Shown here one piece after another: positions 9,545 through 18,827 of a DNA stretch of 64,000 bases. Source of the DNA: an uncultured Anaerolineae bacterium (GTDB lineage Bacteria > Chloroflexota > Anaerolineae > Promineifilales > Promineifilaceae). The DNA is taken from the NCBI GenBank assembly GCA_905479495.1, contig CAJQMR010000010.1, positions 496,001 to 560,000 of the forward strand, given 5' to 3'. Numbering within the stretch: the first letter of the stretch is position 1; each line of letters opens with the position of its first letter. Made by a program: the position numbers and the translations under genes. The notes under the pieces are model-generated. The model did no database searches and was not told where the DNA came from. It was given only the letters and a program-made list of their open reading frames with translations.

Positions 9545-10735
9545 ATGAAAACACGACATTTGTTTAGGCTTTTAGTTGCTGTATCGGCGCTTCTGTTTGT
9601 AATTGCCGCCTGTACACCCCAAACTGAAACTGTTGAAGTTACCCGCGTCGTAACCGAGACAACCGAAGTTGAAGTTCCTGTTGAAACAGAAGTAGAAGTC
9701 CCCGTTGAAGTTACCCGCATTGTCACCGAAACCGTAGTAGAAGAAGTAATGGCTGAAGAAGCTGCGCTGGGTTCAGAAGAACGCCCCATCAAGGTGCTGT
9801 TTGTGCCCTCGGTTGATGTTGACCAGATCATTTCCGGTGGCGAGGTTTTGGCAACAGCTCTCAGTGATGCTACTGGTTTGAACTTTGAAGTCAGCGTCCC
9901 CACCAGCTATGCGGCCACCATCGAAGAAATGTGCGCCTCCCCTGATGACACCATCGGTTTCATCCCCGCACAAGGCTATGTTTTGGCCAACAATCGTTGT
10001 GGTGTGACAGTTGGCGGTGCGGCCGTTCGCTTCGGCCTCTCCTGGTACGCTGCCCAATATGTGGTACCAATGGACAGCCCGGCTGAATCATTGGAGGATC
10101 TGGCAGGCGCCACCTGGTGTATTCCCGATTTTGGTTCCACCTCTGGCTACCTCTATCCCAGTGCCGAATTTGCTGCTTTGGGCATTGAGCCTGGTGAAAT
10201 TACCGAAGCGGGTGGCCACAATGGCTCTATGCTAGGTGTGAACAACGGCGACTGCGATTTCGGCACAGCCTTTTTCAGCCCGCCCTTGCTGCCAAACTAT
10301 GCGCGCAGCTGGACCTATGGTGTTGATGATCCAGAAATCTGGCGCGAAGCTGGTGAAAATCCAGTTCGCACAGAAGAAGGTCGGACCTTTGTTGCTGGCG
10401 GCCCAGACGAAGGTGGTTACCGCATTCTAGACGCACGTTCCAGTGTTACGGATACAGCCCCGGACATCTTCGAGAATACACGGATTCTGGCCATCACGGA
10501 CCAAATTCCTAACGATACCGTTTCCTTTGGTCCTGAGTTCCCCTTGAACACAGCGAACAACATCGTTAGTGCGCTGATCGACTTCACCGCTTCCGACGAA
10601 TGTGCCCAGTCCATCTGTTCTGAAGAGTTTTATAACTGGACTGGATTGGAAGCCGTTACTGACAGCTTCTACGATCCGGTACGGTCTGCGATGGACTACC
10701 TGGGTATCTCTGAAGAAGACATTCTTGGTGGTTAG
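9545..10735 (+). CDS. phnD: PhnD-like phosphonate/phosphate ABC transporter binding lipoprotein
   Basis: Lipoprotein with lipobox VIAAC (Cys about 23). A repetitive Val/Glu/Thr linker (about 28-70, units like VEVP and VTRVVTET) leads into a PhnD-type domain beginning near PIKVLFVPSVD. The domain shows the expected pattern: early strand, ALSDATGLNFEVSVPTSYAATIEEM, LEDLAGATWCIPDFGSTSGYLYP and a C-terminal helical part. An excellent ribosome site (AAGGAGG) precedes the ATG. It heads a phnD-phnC-phnE-phnE operon. No C-P lyase genes are in the window, so the ligand may be phosphonate, phosphite, phosphate or another oxyanion ester. It is oversized for PhnD because of the linker. Confidence 0.88.
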   Translation: MKTRHLFRLLVAVSALLFVIAACTPQTETVEVTRVVTETTEVEVPVETEVEVPVEVTRIVTETVVEEVMAEEAALGSEERPIKVLFVPSVDVDQIISGGEVLATALSDATGLNFEVSVPTSYAATIEEMCASPDDTIGFIPAQGYVLANNRCGVTVGGAAVRFGLSWYAAQYVVPMDSPAESLEDLAGATWCIPDFGSTSGYLYPSAEFAALGIEPGEITEAGGHNGSMLGVNNGDCDFGTAFFSPPLLPNYARSWTYGVDDPEIWREAGENPVRTEEGRTFVAGGPDEGGYRILDARSSVTDTAPDIFENTRILAITDQIPNDTVSFGPEFPLNTANNIVSALIDFTASDECAQSICSEEFYNWTGLEAVTDSFYDPVRSAMDYLGISEEDILGG

Positions 10736-10756
10736 CGAAACCTTTAGCTTCTAAAC

Positions 10757-10792
10757 AGAAGCCGGGCGGGCAGCATTGTTCGTCCGGCTTCT
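10757..10792 (+). terminator. Intra-operon attenuator hairpin after phnD
   Basis: A 12-bp stem (10757-10768 with 10781-10792, one G-T pair) followed by a weak T stretch, between the binding protein and the ATPase. Partial termination here would make more binding protein than transporter, a common arrangement. Confidence 0.65.
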
Positions 10793-10820
10793 TTGTTTAC
10801 TCACTTGTGTTACTTGCTCC

Positions 10821-10878
10821 AGACCCTAAGGGTTTCTCCCTTCGGGTTTCAAATTTACTGAAATCAAACCCTTAGGGG
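10821..10878. repeat. AAACCC-family intergenic inverted repeat, copy 1
   Basis: GACCCTAAGGGTTT (from about 10822) is inverted as AAACCCTTAGGG (10866-10877). Related copies are at 18828-18890, 23257-23315 and 58393-58454. Confidence 0.6.
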
Positions 10879-10889
10879 CTTATATTCTC

Positions 10890-11642
10890 ATGTTAAAAAT
10901 CCAAAACCTTACGAAAGTTTATGAAGATGGCACCGTTGCCCTAAAGGATGTTAGTTTTGAAGTGCCTGATGGTGAATTTGTTGCTGTCATTGGCCTAAGC
11001 GGTTCGGGTAAGAGCACCTTGCTGCGCTGCATCAATCGGCTAATTGAACCAACATCAGGCCAAATTTGGTGGAACGGCATTGAACTGTCTGAGGTGTCTG
11101 GCGAAGAGTTACGCCGGGCACGCCGTCAGATTGGCATGATTTTCCAGCATTTTAATCTGGTTAATCGTTCGTCTGTCTTAACCAACGTACTCAGTGGACG
11201 CCTGGGGTATGTGAATCCTATTGCCAGCGTTTTGGGGCGTTTCCCCCAGGAAGATATTAAACGAGCCCATGCCAGTCTGGCACGGGTGGGCATCGGTGAC
11301 AAAGCGGAAAACCGGGCCGATGAGTTAAGCGGTGGCCAGCGGCAGCGCGTAGGCATTGCCCGCGCTCTGATGCAGGAACCAAAGATGATTTTGGCAGATG
11401 AGCCGGTGGCTAGCTTGGACCCGGCTTTGGCGCACAGTATTATGCGCCATTTGCTGGAAATTAATCAGGAAGACAAAATCACGGTTTTGTGCAGTCTTCA
11501 CTTTCTAGACTTGGTGCAGCAGTACAGCACGCGAGCCATTGCCTTGAATGAAGGACGATTGGTTTTCGACGGCACGCCCAAAGAAATTGACGACGAGAAG
11601 TTCATTGAAATTTACGGCCGTGAGGCCGAACGGATTGGATAA
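10890..11642 (+). CDS. phnC: PhnC-like phosphonate ABC transporter ATP-binding protein
   Basis: Complete ABC ATPase of usual length (250 residues). Walker A GLSGSGKST (about 35-43), a Q-loop near IFQHFNLV, signature LSGGQRQRVGIARAL (about 148), Walker B MILADEP (about 168) and an H-loop (SLHFLDL) are all intact. The NRSSVLTNVLSGRLGY block is typical of the PhnC subfamily. It energises the two PhnE permeases downstream. The 80-bp gap to the first permease holds degenerate tandem copies of an ACTGATTACC-like unit (about 11664-11703). Confidence 0.93.
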   Translation: MLKIQNLTKVYEDGTVALKDVSFEVPDGEFVAVIGLSGSGKSTLLRCINRLIEPTSGQIWWNGIELSEVSGEELRRARRQIGMIFQHFNLVNRSSVLTNVLSGRLGYVNPIASVLGRFPQEDIKRAHASLARVGIGDKAENRADELSGGQRQRVGIARALMQEPKMILADEPVASLDPALAHSIMRHLLEINQEDKITVLCSLHFLDLVQQYSTRAIALNEGRLVFDGTPKEIDDEKFIEIYGREAERIG

Positions 11643-11721
11643 ATAATGGTTAATGGTTGGCTGAATACTGATTACCGATTACTGACCACTGATCACTGAT
11701 TACCACCTTAAAGAGCGTCGT

Positions 11722-13392
11722 ATGAAAAATGAAAACCCAAACGGCCGTTCCCCGCAATGGTGGAAAACGGCCGTTATCATCCTCGCCATATTTTTACTTT
11801 ATGCCTATGGTCTCCAGGTAACCAAAGTGAATCTGGAAGAGCCATTGGAACCCCAGCGACAAGAAAACCTGGTTAGTCTGATCCGTAGTTTTGCGCGGCC
11901 AGACTTTTTTACTTACGATACCGAGACACGGCGTACGGCCGTTTCCTTGCGTATGCCTTGCCCGGAAGAAATAAAAGGCTCCCAGGTCTCCATTGAAGGG
12001 CGCGAGCTGTTGATGGTACCCAACTGCGCCTCCACTACCCAGGACACCATCACCATTACGGGCAGCGGTTTCCAGCCCAATGCCGAGGGGCTTATTGCCT
12101 GGAAGCCGATTGATGCCACAACCACCCGCCGCGTGGCTGAATTTAAGGTAAACGCCGATGGGCAAATGGAAACCACCTTCACCATGCCCGACATCCGCGC
12201 CAGCGAAGAGCCACAAACCTTGGAAGTGGTTGAAGTGGTTGACCGCCACATTGTGGGGCTAAGCGATACAACGTTTGAAGCACTGGACAAAATCATTGAA
12301 ACGGTGCTCATGGCCCTCATGGCTTCCACCATTGGTACCCTGATATCCATTCCCCTTTCCTTTATTGCAGCCCGCAATTTAATGCAAAATGTAAAAGCGC
12401 CCATAACCGGCATTATGTCTGGCCTCATTTTGTTACCCGTCTTTGGGGGCCTGGCTTTTTGGCTAGGGCGTTTGCTGGTAGGCCCAGTGCTTAGTGCAGA
12501 CAGCACCTTTTTGGCTTCGTTGCAAACCGGTTTAGAGACGCTGGGGTTTGTCGGTAATTTTATTTTTGTCATTATTGAATTAATCATTTTGCTGCTGCCG
12601 CTCATGTTAGGGTTCGTTGGCGCGCTGGCGGCCAATTTGGTGGGCAGCCGGTTAGGTGAGCGGGTCACAATGCAGCTGCCAGAAAACACTTTGCGCATTC
12701 TCAATTTTGTGACGACGTTGTTAGGAACGGCCGTCCTCTTTATCCTCATTGCCTTTAGCGTGACCTGGCTCAACTTACTGGGCATTCGTGAATTCTTGCC
12801 CGAAACTTTCGGCGCACAGCTCAACGCGTTCCTCTTACCTGGGCTCGTTCTTGGCCTGATTGCCGCCTTGTTCACCCTGCGCGTACCGGCCAAACACCAT
12901 TACCCGGTTGGACTGGTTATTTACAACACTACCCGCACTATCTTCAACGCAACGCGTTCTATAGAGCCGCTCATGATGGGCTTTGTTTTTGTGGTGTGGG
13001 TTGGCCTGGGTCCATTTGCCGGCATCATGGCTCTCACGCTGCACTCCGTAGCCGACCTGGGTAAGTTGTTCTCCGAAGAGGTAGAAAACATCAATGAAGG
13101 TCCCGTTGAGGCGATTACCGCAACCGGGGCCAGCCAGTTGCAACGCATTGTGTACGCTGTGGTGCCCCAAGTTACGCCACACTACATCGCCTATATTTTC
13201 TATCGCTGGGACATTAACGTACGCTTGTCCACCATCATTGGGTTTGTTGGCGGTGGCGGGATTGGTTTTGTCTTGCAACGCAATATCAACCAGTTGCTTT
13301 ACACACGAGCTAGCGTGATGGTAATTGCCATCGCCATTGTTGTGGTTGTGTTAGATAACATTAGCGCCAGAGTGCGCAGCCGAATTATTTAG
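11722..13392 (+). CDS. phnE: PhnE-like ABC permease with an extracytoplasmic beta-domain insertion
   Basis: Permease of 556 residues, about twice a standard PhnE. The first membrane helix (about 12-30) is followed by a polar region of about 140 residues (roughly 40-180) with Ig/IPT-like phrases (TITGSGFQPNAEG, TFTMPDIRA), expected outside the membrane. Next come the PhnE start of the core (TVLMALMASTIGTLISIPLSF), a middle block of extra helices, and the canonical C-terminal part (FVVWVGLGPFAGIMALTLHS, then VEAITATGASQ). The insertion could touch the binding protein or a substrate; that is inference. The start is supported by AAAGAG upstream. Two ACGGCCGT copies fall within its first 20 codons. 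Confidence 0.87.
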   Translation: MKNENPNGRSPQWWKTAVIILAIFLLYAYGLQVTKVNLEEPLEPQRQENLVSLIRSFARPDFFTYDTETRRTAVSLRMPCPEEIKGSQVSIEGRELLMVPNCASTTQDTITITGSGFQPNAEGLIAWKPIDATTTRRVAEFKVNADGQMETTFTMPDIRASEEPQTLEVVEVVDRHIVGLSDTTFEALDKIIETVLMALMASTIGTLISIPLSFIAARNLMQNVKAPITGIMSGLILLPVFGGLAFWLGRLLVGPVLSADSTFLASLQTGLETLGFVGNFIFVIIELIILLLPLMLGFVGALAANLVGSRLGERVTMQLPENTLRILNFVTTLLGTAVLFILIAFSVTWLNLLGIREFLPETFGAQLNAFLLPGLVLGLIAALFTLRVPAKHHYPVGLVIYNTTRTIFNATRSIEPLMMGFVFVVWVGLGPFAGIMALTLHSVADLGKLFSEEVENINEGPVEAITATGASQLQRIVYAVVPQVTPHYIAYIFYRWDINVRLSTIIGFVGGGGIGFVLQRNINQLLYTRASVMVIAIAIVVVVLDNISARVRSRII

Positions 13393-13400
13393 GATTTGCT

Positions 13401-14972
13401 ATGACGTCGCTTAAACAAGAAGAAAAATCACCTGGCAGACAGGCGTTGCAAACCTTCATTGCGTTTGTCCTTTTATTTTTAATCTATGCCATTGCCGTGC
13501 AGGTAACAGAAATTGATATGGGCAAGCTCCGCTCAGAAAATCGCCAATCGCAGCTCATTGGCGTGCTTCGCTTCCTGGCCGATCCGGACATTACTAATCC
13601 AGACCTTATCGATCCTCTCTTTGAAGAAGAAACCGAGTCGTTTGACCTGACAGAGACATCGGTCAATACGCTCAACCTCATCGTTGAAACGATCTTCATG
13701 GCGCTGCTGGCCACCACAATTGGCACCGTATTGGCGGTTCCCGTTTCCTTCCTGGCGGCCCGTAACTTGATGCTAGAAGTAACCTCGCCGCTGGCCAGCT
13801 TTATGCTGGCGCTGGCGCTGCTGCCCATTGGCGGCGGTCTGGGCCTGCTGGGAGCGCGCCAAATGGTCAATCTGGCGGCAAACTTCAGCAACCAAACGGG
13901 CCTGACGCTGGGGATTTTTACGGCGACGGTGGTGGCTAGTTGGCTGCTGCTGCGCTTTGGTCCGCCAATTGTGACCGATAAGAAGCGCTCGTCAGGGGCA
14001 ACGGCCGTTGCCCTCGGTGAACTGGTACTCATTATTTTGCTGACATTGTTTGCCCTGGCGCTTCTCTCTGCGCTGGGACAAGTGGGCGGCGTCTCGTTGG
14101 CTAATTTTCTACAATCTTCGGCATTTGGTTTGGGCCCTATAACGGTGAACTTCAGCTTTGTAGGCAACTTTTTCAAAATTATGGGCGATATGCTCAGTTT
14201 GGTATTGCCCGCGTTAACGGCCGTTTTAGGGGCAGGTGTGGCCATGCTGCTGGGCAGTCGTTACGGACAAGAAGCGGTGCTGCGGCTTAGCGGCACCCCG
14301 GCCCGGTTGGTAACGACCGTTTGCACCTTTTTGGGAACGGCCGTCCTGGTTTACGGCATTGGCACCATTTTGAACTGGCTCTACGAGTTTGATAATCCTA
14401 CTAACTGGACCCTCTATCCAGCCTTAGCGTTGGGTGTGATCGCGACGGTTGGCTCCCTCTTTGTCGCCCCGAAACGGCCGTTTGGCGTCGGGTTTGCCAT
14501 CTACACCCTTGCGCGCGGCATCTTTAACACCCTACGCTCCATCGAGCCGCTTATTATGGCCATCGTGTTTGTCGTCTGGGTAGGGCTGGGGCCATTTGCT
14601 GGCGTGATGGCCCTGACATTGCATACCATCGCCGCCCTGGGCAAACTGTTCTCCGAACAGATCGAAGGCATCGACGATGGCCCCATTGAAGCGATTAACG
14701 CCACTGGAGCCAACCGGTTGCAAATGATCGTGTTTGCTGTCATTCCCCAAATTGTGCCGCCCTACATTGCTTACACGCTCTACCGTTGGGACATTAACGT
14801 GCGCATGTCCACCATTATTGGCTTTGTCGGCGGCGGTGGCATTGGCTTTTTGCTCAGCCAGAGCATTCGCCTGCTGCGTTATCGCGAGGCCAGCGTCATG
14901 ATGTTGGCCATTGCTATTGTGGTATCGCTGTTGGATTACATCAGCTCCAGTGTACGCCGCCGGGTTATTTAA
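13401..14972 (+). CDS. phnE: PhnE-like ABC permease, second copy
   Basis: Paralogue of the preceding permease, 8 bp downstream, so the two are translated together and probably form a heterodimer. It is 523 residues and lacks the extracytoplasmic beta-region of its partner, having only a short acidic loop (about 45-80) after the first helix. The core matches closely: FMALLATTIGTVLAVPVSF, a middle set of extra helices, FVVWVGLGPFAGVMALTLHT, IEAINATGANR and the conserved C-terminal NVRMSTIIGFVGGGGIGFLL. The asymmetry of the pair is the unusual point. Confidence 0.88.
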   Translation: MTSLKQEEKSPGRQALQTFIAFVLLFLIYAIAVQVTEIDMGKLRSENRQSQLIGVLRFLADPDITNPDLIDPLFEEETESFDLTETSVNTLNLIVETIFMALLATTIGTVLAVPVSFLAARNLMLEVTSPLASFMLALALLPIGGGLGLLGARQMVNLAANFSNQTGLTLGIFTATVVASWLLLRFGPPIVTDKKRSSGATAVALGELVLIILLTLFALALLSALGQVGGVSLANFLQSSAFGLGPITVNFSFVGNFFKIMGDMLSLVLPALTAVLGAGVAMLLGSRYGQEAVLRLSGTPARLVTTVCTFLGTAVLVYGIGTILNWLYEFDNPTNWTLYPALALGVIATVGSLFVAPKRPFGVGFAIYTLARGIFNTLRSIEPLIMAIVFVVWVGLGPFAGVMALTLHTIAALGKLFSEQIEGIDDGPIEAINATGANRLQMIVFAVIPQIVPPYIAYTLYRWDINVRMSTIIGFVGGGGIGFLLSQSIRLLRYREASVMMLAIAIVVSLLDYISSSVRRRVI

Positions 14973-14982
14973 CATAGAAATT

Positions 14983-15052
14983 TTTAACGCAGAGGCGCAG
15001 ATACGCAGAGGATTATTTTAGAAAACTCCGCGTTCTCTGCGCCTTTGTGGTT
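14983..15052. repeat. CGCAGAG-type intergenic inverted repeat
   Basis: Units like ACGCAGAGGCGCAGA on the left are answered by TTCTCTGCGCC on the right, forming a long imperfect hairpin after the second phnE. Related sequences lie at 39686-39717, 40370-40455 and 48177-48255. Confidence 0.5.
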
Positions 15053-15072
15053 TTTATCGTAAAGGTTGTTGA

Positions 15073-15873
15073 ATGAATATAGATGAATTGAATCAACTGC
15101 GGCAGGTGGCCTGTGAAACGGCCGTTGCTGCTGGAAAATTAGCTCGCGAGATGTGGTCTCAGCCGCGCCACATTCAGCAAAAAGGGTTCCGCGACCTCGT
15201 CACCGATGCTGATTTTGCAGCACAGCACCAGATTACCCAGACCATCCGGGCGAAGTTCCCCACCCACGGCTTCCTAACCGAAGAAGAAGACAGTGAGCTG
15301 CCCGAATCTGGCCCCGTCATCTGGATCATCGACCCGATTGACGGCACGACTAACTACAGTCGCAATGTTCCCGAATTTTGCATTTCTATTGCTGCCTGTA
15401 TGCCGCAGGCCGAAGGTTACCAGCCGCTGGCCGCCGCCATCTATGACCCAATGCGTCAGGAGCTGTTCAGCGCCGCCAAAGGGCAAGGGGCCACTCTGCA
15501 AATTGGCGATGCTTCCCCCCGCGCAACGGCCGTTAGCACCGTAGACAGCACAGAGAATGCGGTGCTGGCTCTTGACTGGAGCAGTTCAGCAGACAAACGC
15601 ACCTCAATCCTGGAGTTGGTAGCGGAGCTCATGCACAATTCGTTTACGGTGCGGGCCATCGGTACGGCCGCATTGGCCATGGCCTGGGTCGCCGCTGGAC
15701 GTGTAGACACCTACATCAATCTGCGCCTGCGCCCTTGGGATGTGGCCGCGGCATTATTGCTGGTGCAAGAAAGCGGCGGCGCAGTGACCACACTTAAAGG
15801 CAATCCTATCGTGTGGGACGTGGCGGGAATGACCTGTTTGGTGAGCAACGGCCGTTTGCAGCTCAATATCTAA
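15073..15873 (+). CDS. Inositol-monophosphatase-family phosphatase (SuhB-like)
   Basis: Metal-dependent phosphatase of 266 residues, the usual family length. It has the first metal ligand region (FLTEEED, about 75), the signature WIIDPIDGTTNYSR (about 90-103) and the second signature PWDVAAALLLVQESGG (about 220-235). Substrates in the family include inositol-1-phosphate, histidinol phosphate and fructose-1,6-bisphosphate; the sequence does not settle which. It stands after the phn operon, separated by a hairpin repeat, and may be transcribed on its own. Confidence 0.9.
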   Translation: MNIDELNQLRQVACETAVAAGKLAREMWSQPRHIQQKGFRDLVTDADFAAQHQITQTIRAKFPTHGFLTEEEDSELPESGPVIWIIDPIDGTTNYSRNVPEFCISIAACMPQAEGYQPLAAAIYDPMRQELFSAAKGQGATLQIGDASPRATAVSTVDSTENAVLALDWSSSADKRTSILELVAELMHNSFTVRAIGTAALAMAWVAAGRVDTYINLRLRPWDVAAALLLVQESGGAVTTLKGNPIVWDVAGMTCLVSNGRLQLNI

Positions 15874-15919
15874 GTAGCCGTTCAGAATTAACATAGCGAT
15901 ATGGAACTGAACGGCTACT
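15874..15919 (+). terminator. Terminator-like hairpin after the IMPase gene
   Basis: A 13-bp perfect stem (15874-15886 with 15907-15919) immediately after the stop, with only a weak T tail. Confidence 0.6.
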
Positions 15920-16050
15920 TTAAGCCCACTCGCCAATTTCATATTTTATTTGCGAATGGGCACTAATTAGGCAAAATGTCCAATTAGAGACGGCCGTTTC
16001 CAGACAAAAATCAGTTGCCAACGCTCTGGCATGGAGTACAATCCCACCCT

Positions 16051-16902
16051 ATGCGCTGGCCTCCCTACAAACACGTCTTCTTCGACTGCGACTCCACCCT
16101 TTCCACCATAGAAGGCATTGATGCCTTGGCCGAAACCGCTGGTAAAAAATGGCGTGTTGAAGTCCTCACCAACGCCGCCATGGACGGCAAGCTCAATTTA
16201 GAAGATGTTTACGCCAAACGTCTACAAGCCGTCCGCCCCACCCACGAACAGATTCGGCAAATCCGCAGGGCCTACAAGCAAAACATTGTGGCTGATGCCC
16301 AGGCTGTGATTGCTGCTTTGCAATATTTGGGGCATCATGTCTACATTATCAGCGGCGGGCTGGCTGAGCCGGTGAAAGAATTTGGCGTTTATTTGGGCGT
16401 ACCCAAAGAAAACATTCGGGCTGTCCATGTCGATTACGATCAATTTGCAGGCGAGTGGTGGTATGCTGATACAGACTTCCAAAAGTCAAAAAAACGGTAC
16501 ATGGATTATAAAGAAGGGGCACTGACGGTGAGCGATGGCAAAGCGCAAATTGTAAAAGAGCTGTTAGGCACGCAAAACGGCCGTTCCCTACTCATCGGTG
16601 ACGGCAGCAGCGATCTACTGGCCGGGCACACCGTTGACCTGTTTGTCGGCTTTGGTGGCGTGGTGCAGCGCGAGCGTGTCAAGGCAGAATCACCCGCCTT
16701 TATTCACACGCCCAGCCTGGCCCCACTGCTGCTGTTGGCGGCTGGCCCAGCCGCCATACGTCAAGTCATAAACACCCCCCACGAAGCCGTTTTCCAAAAA
16801 GCATTTACCCTAACCAATACAGGAGCGATTGATTTCAACCATGAGCGACTCAAAGAGAAATTCCAACAAGCATATCAAACTGTATATTCCCGGGCCGACT
16901 GA
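16051..16902 (+). CDS. serB: Phosphoserine phosphatase-like HAD hydrolase
   Basis: HAD-superfamily phosphatase. Motif I is DCDST (the DxDxT nucleophile and acid) near residue 10, motif II is IISGG (about 106), then a lysine region, and motif IV is GDGSSDL (about 188). The cap helices resemble SerB. The ATG at 16051 is preferred to an in-frame TTG at 16015 because motif I then sits at the usual distance. The 3' end overlaps the next gene (a SerC-like aminotransferase) by about 60 bases in another frame, and the stop is TGA. Together they would carry out the last two steps of serine synthesis from 3-phosphohydroxypyruvate. No serA is in the window. Confidence 0.83.
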   Translation: MRWPPYKHVFFDCDSTLSTIEGIDALAETAGKKWRVEVLTNAAMDGKLNLEDVYAKRLQAVRPTHEQIRQIRRAYKQNIVADAQAVIAALQYLGHHVYIISGGLAEPVKEFGVYLGVPKENIRAVHVDYDQFAGEWWYADTDFQKSKKRYMDYKEGALTVSDGKAQIVKELLGTQNGRSLLIGDGSSDLLAGHTVDLFVGFGGVVQRERVKAESPAFIHTPSLAPLLLLAAGPAAIRQVINTPHEAVFQKAFTLTNTGAIDFNHERLKEKFQQAYQTVYSRAD

Positions 16903-17953
16903 AGTCCGCCCCGAAATTCTGGATGCCCAAACCGAATGGATGATTGGGCACCGGATGCCTGAATGCACTGATTTAATCGGCCGTATTCAGCCTAAATTAC
17001 AAGAAGCATTCTTTACCAAGCAGCGCGTGCTCATTAGCGCCTCCTCCGGCACCGGCTTTTGGGAAGGCGCTGTACGCAACTGCGTCGATAAAAAGGTGCT
17101 CAACTGCGTCAACGGCGCGTTCAGCGACCGCTGGCGAGAAGTGTCCGAGCTAAACGGCAAAGAGAACGAAGTTCTCGAAGTGGAATGGGGCCAACCCATC
17201 CTGCCGGAAATGGTCGCCGAGCGGTTGGCCAACGGTGGCTTCGATGCCGTTACCATCGTGCACAACGAAACCAGCGCTGGCGTAGAAAACCCCATCAAAG
17301 AAATTGCCCAGGCCATCCGCAACGCCCCCAACGGTGATGAAATCATGATTTTGGTCGATACCGTGAGCGGTCTTTCTGGGGCGCGCCTGGAGTTTGATGC
17401 CTGGGATTTGGATGTGGCCCTTACGTCCAGCCAAAAAGCATTTGCCTTGCCCGCCGGGCTGGCTTTCTGCGCCGTTTCAGAACGGGCCATGGCCAAAGCC
17501 AAAACCGTCAAAAATCGCGGCTACTACTTTGACTTCATTACCCTTGACAAATACATGGCCAAAAACCAGACACCCGCCACGCCAGCCGTTTCTCTGCTTT
17601 TTGCCCTGGACCGCCAGCTAGATGATATGATGGCCGAAGGCATGGAAGGCCGCTTTGCCCGTCACCTGGCCATGCGCGACATGACCATCAACTGGGCCAC
17701 CAGTCATGGTTTTGAGATGCTGGCGCCCGAAGGCTATCGCTCCCCTACCGTCACCTGCGTCAGCAATAATTTAGGGATCGACGTTCCAGCCTTGAACAGC
17801 TTCTTACGCGAACGCGGCATGATCCTCTCCAACGGGTACGGCAGCCGCCTCAAGAACGTCACCTTCCGCATTGCCCACATGGGCGACATGCAGCCATCTG
17901 ACATGGAAGAGCTGTTTAGCAATGTAGACGACTTCCTGGCCCAAAATAGCTAA
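16841..17953 (+). CDS. Class V aminotransferase, phosphoserine/serine-glyoxylate type
   Basis: PLP-dependent fold-type I enzyme of about 370 residues. It opens with IPGPTEVRPEI, the phosphate-binding entry of the SerC/AgxT group. SASSGTGFWEGAVRN matches the cofactor-phosphate loop, LVDTVSGLSG carries the PLP-nitrogen aspartate, and TSSQKAFALPAG holds the Schiff-base lysine. Coupling with a SerB-like phosphatase argues for phosphoserine aminotransferase of the Thermotoga/archaeal type; alanine-glyoxylate or serine-glyoxylate aminotransferase is the alternative. The ATG at 16841 is chosen by homology. A TTG at 16829 lies closer to AGGAG (16821-16825) and could be the real start. Confidence 0.8.
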   Translation: MSDSKRNSNKHIKLYIPGPTEVRPEILDAQTEWMIGHRMPECTDLIGRIQPKLQEAFFTKQRVLISASSGTGFWEGAVRNCVDKKVLNCVNGAFSDRWREVSELNGKENEVLEVEWGQPILPEMVAERLANGGFDAVTIVHNETSAGVENPIKEIAQAIRNAPNGDEIMILVDTVSGLSGARLEFDAWDLDVALTSSQKAFALPAGLAFCAVSERAMAKAKTVKNRGYYFDFITLDKYMAKNQTPATPAVSLLFALDRQLDDMMAEGMEGRFARHLAMRDMTINWATSHGFEMLAPEGYRSPTVTCVSNNLGIDVPALNSFLRERGMILSNGYGSRLKNVTFRIAHMGDMQPSDMEELFSNVDDFLAQNS

Positions 17954-18007
17954 AGTGCCGCTGCGGGCACAGCGTTTATAGAAAAAACAACCAATTGCAA
18001 GAATGAG

Positions 18008-18071
18008 GAGTGAGCATTCTCAGATGCGAACGGCAAGACCGGACGTATTTGGGAATGCTCACTCTTTTTTT
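18008..18071 (+). terminator. Strong terminator of the serB-aminotransferase operon
   Basis: A 12-bp stem (18008-18019 with 18053-18064) around a long loop, followed by seven T. The 130 bp beyond contain TTGACA (18083-18088) but no clear -10 box. Confidence 0.8.
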
Positions 18072-18201
18072 ATGTTTACCTATTGACAGGTATATACGAA
18101 CTGTGCTACGTTTTCTCCTGTAGTTCTTAACCTGACCTTGCAACTCTATTCGTAACACGCATGCAACAAAAACCTCGCAACCCGGGCAATAAGGCAATTA
18201 A

Positions 18202-18810
18202 ATGATTCAAGCAATCATCTTTGACGTGGGCGGCGTCCTGCTGCGCACAGAAAATCGCGCACCCCGGCAGCAATGGGAAGCCCAACTAGGTTTGGCTCCT
18301 AGTGGGGCTGAAACGTTGGTATTTAATAGCCAGATGGGCCAAAAAGCACAGCGTGGCGAAATTACAGAGCCGGAGCTGTGGCGCTGGATTGGTTCGCATT
18401 TGAATTTATCGACTGAGGAAACGGCCGCTTTTCGCACCGGTTTCTGGGCAGGCGATGAACTGGATATGGCACTCGTGGCCTTCATTCGCCAGCTAAAAAA
18501 TCGTTACCAAACGGCCATCATCAGCAACTACGCCAGCAACTTACGGCCAGAACTCACCCACCAGTTCAACATCGCCGACGCCTTCGACGAAATTATTATT
18601 TCTTGCGAAGAAGGGATCACCAAACCAGACCCCGAGATTTTCCATCGAGCATTAGTCCGGCTGGGACGAAGGCCAGAAGAAGCCGTTTTCATTGACGATT
18701 TTTTGCACAATGTACAGGCAGCGCAAGCCGTTGGCCTGTCAGCCATTCATTTCCAGCCAGGCATTGATTTACCTGGCGCGCTGCAACAGTTATCTGTTTC
18801 GTTAGGTTAG
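18202..18810 (+). CDS. HAD-IA family hydrolase
   Basis: Small phosphatase-like protein of 202 residues. Motif I is FDVGGVLL (nucleophile Asp about 8), motif II is IISNYAS (about 111), motif III is the KPD block (about 142), and motif IV is VFIDDFLHNV (about 161). The alpha-helical cap between motifs I and II and the length match YihX-like sugar-phosphate phosphatases. The substrate is unknown. It stands alone between a strong terminator and an AAACCC-family repeat. Confidence 0.85.
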   Translation: MIQAIIFDVGGVLLRTENRAPRQQWEAQLGLAPSGAETLVFNSQMGQKAQRGEITEPELWRWIGSHLNLSTEETAAFRTGFWAGDELDMALVAFIRQLKNRYQTAIISNYASNLRPELTHQFNIADAFDEIIISCEEGITKPDPEIFHRALVRLGRRPEEAVFIDDFLHNVQAAQAVGLSAIHFQPGIDLPGALQQLSVSLG

Positions 18811-18827
18811 ACAGGCTTAATTACGTC

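Noticed and set aside
18083..18110. Promoter for the HAD gene (TTGACA at 18083)
   Set aside because: No convincing -10 box at 16-18 bp spacing.
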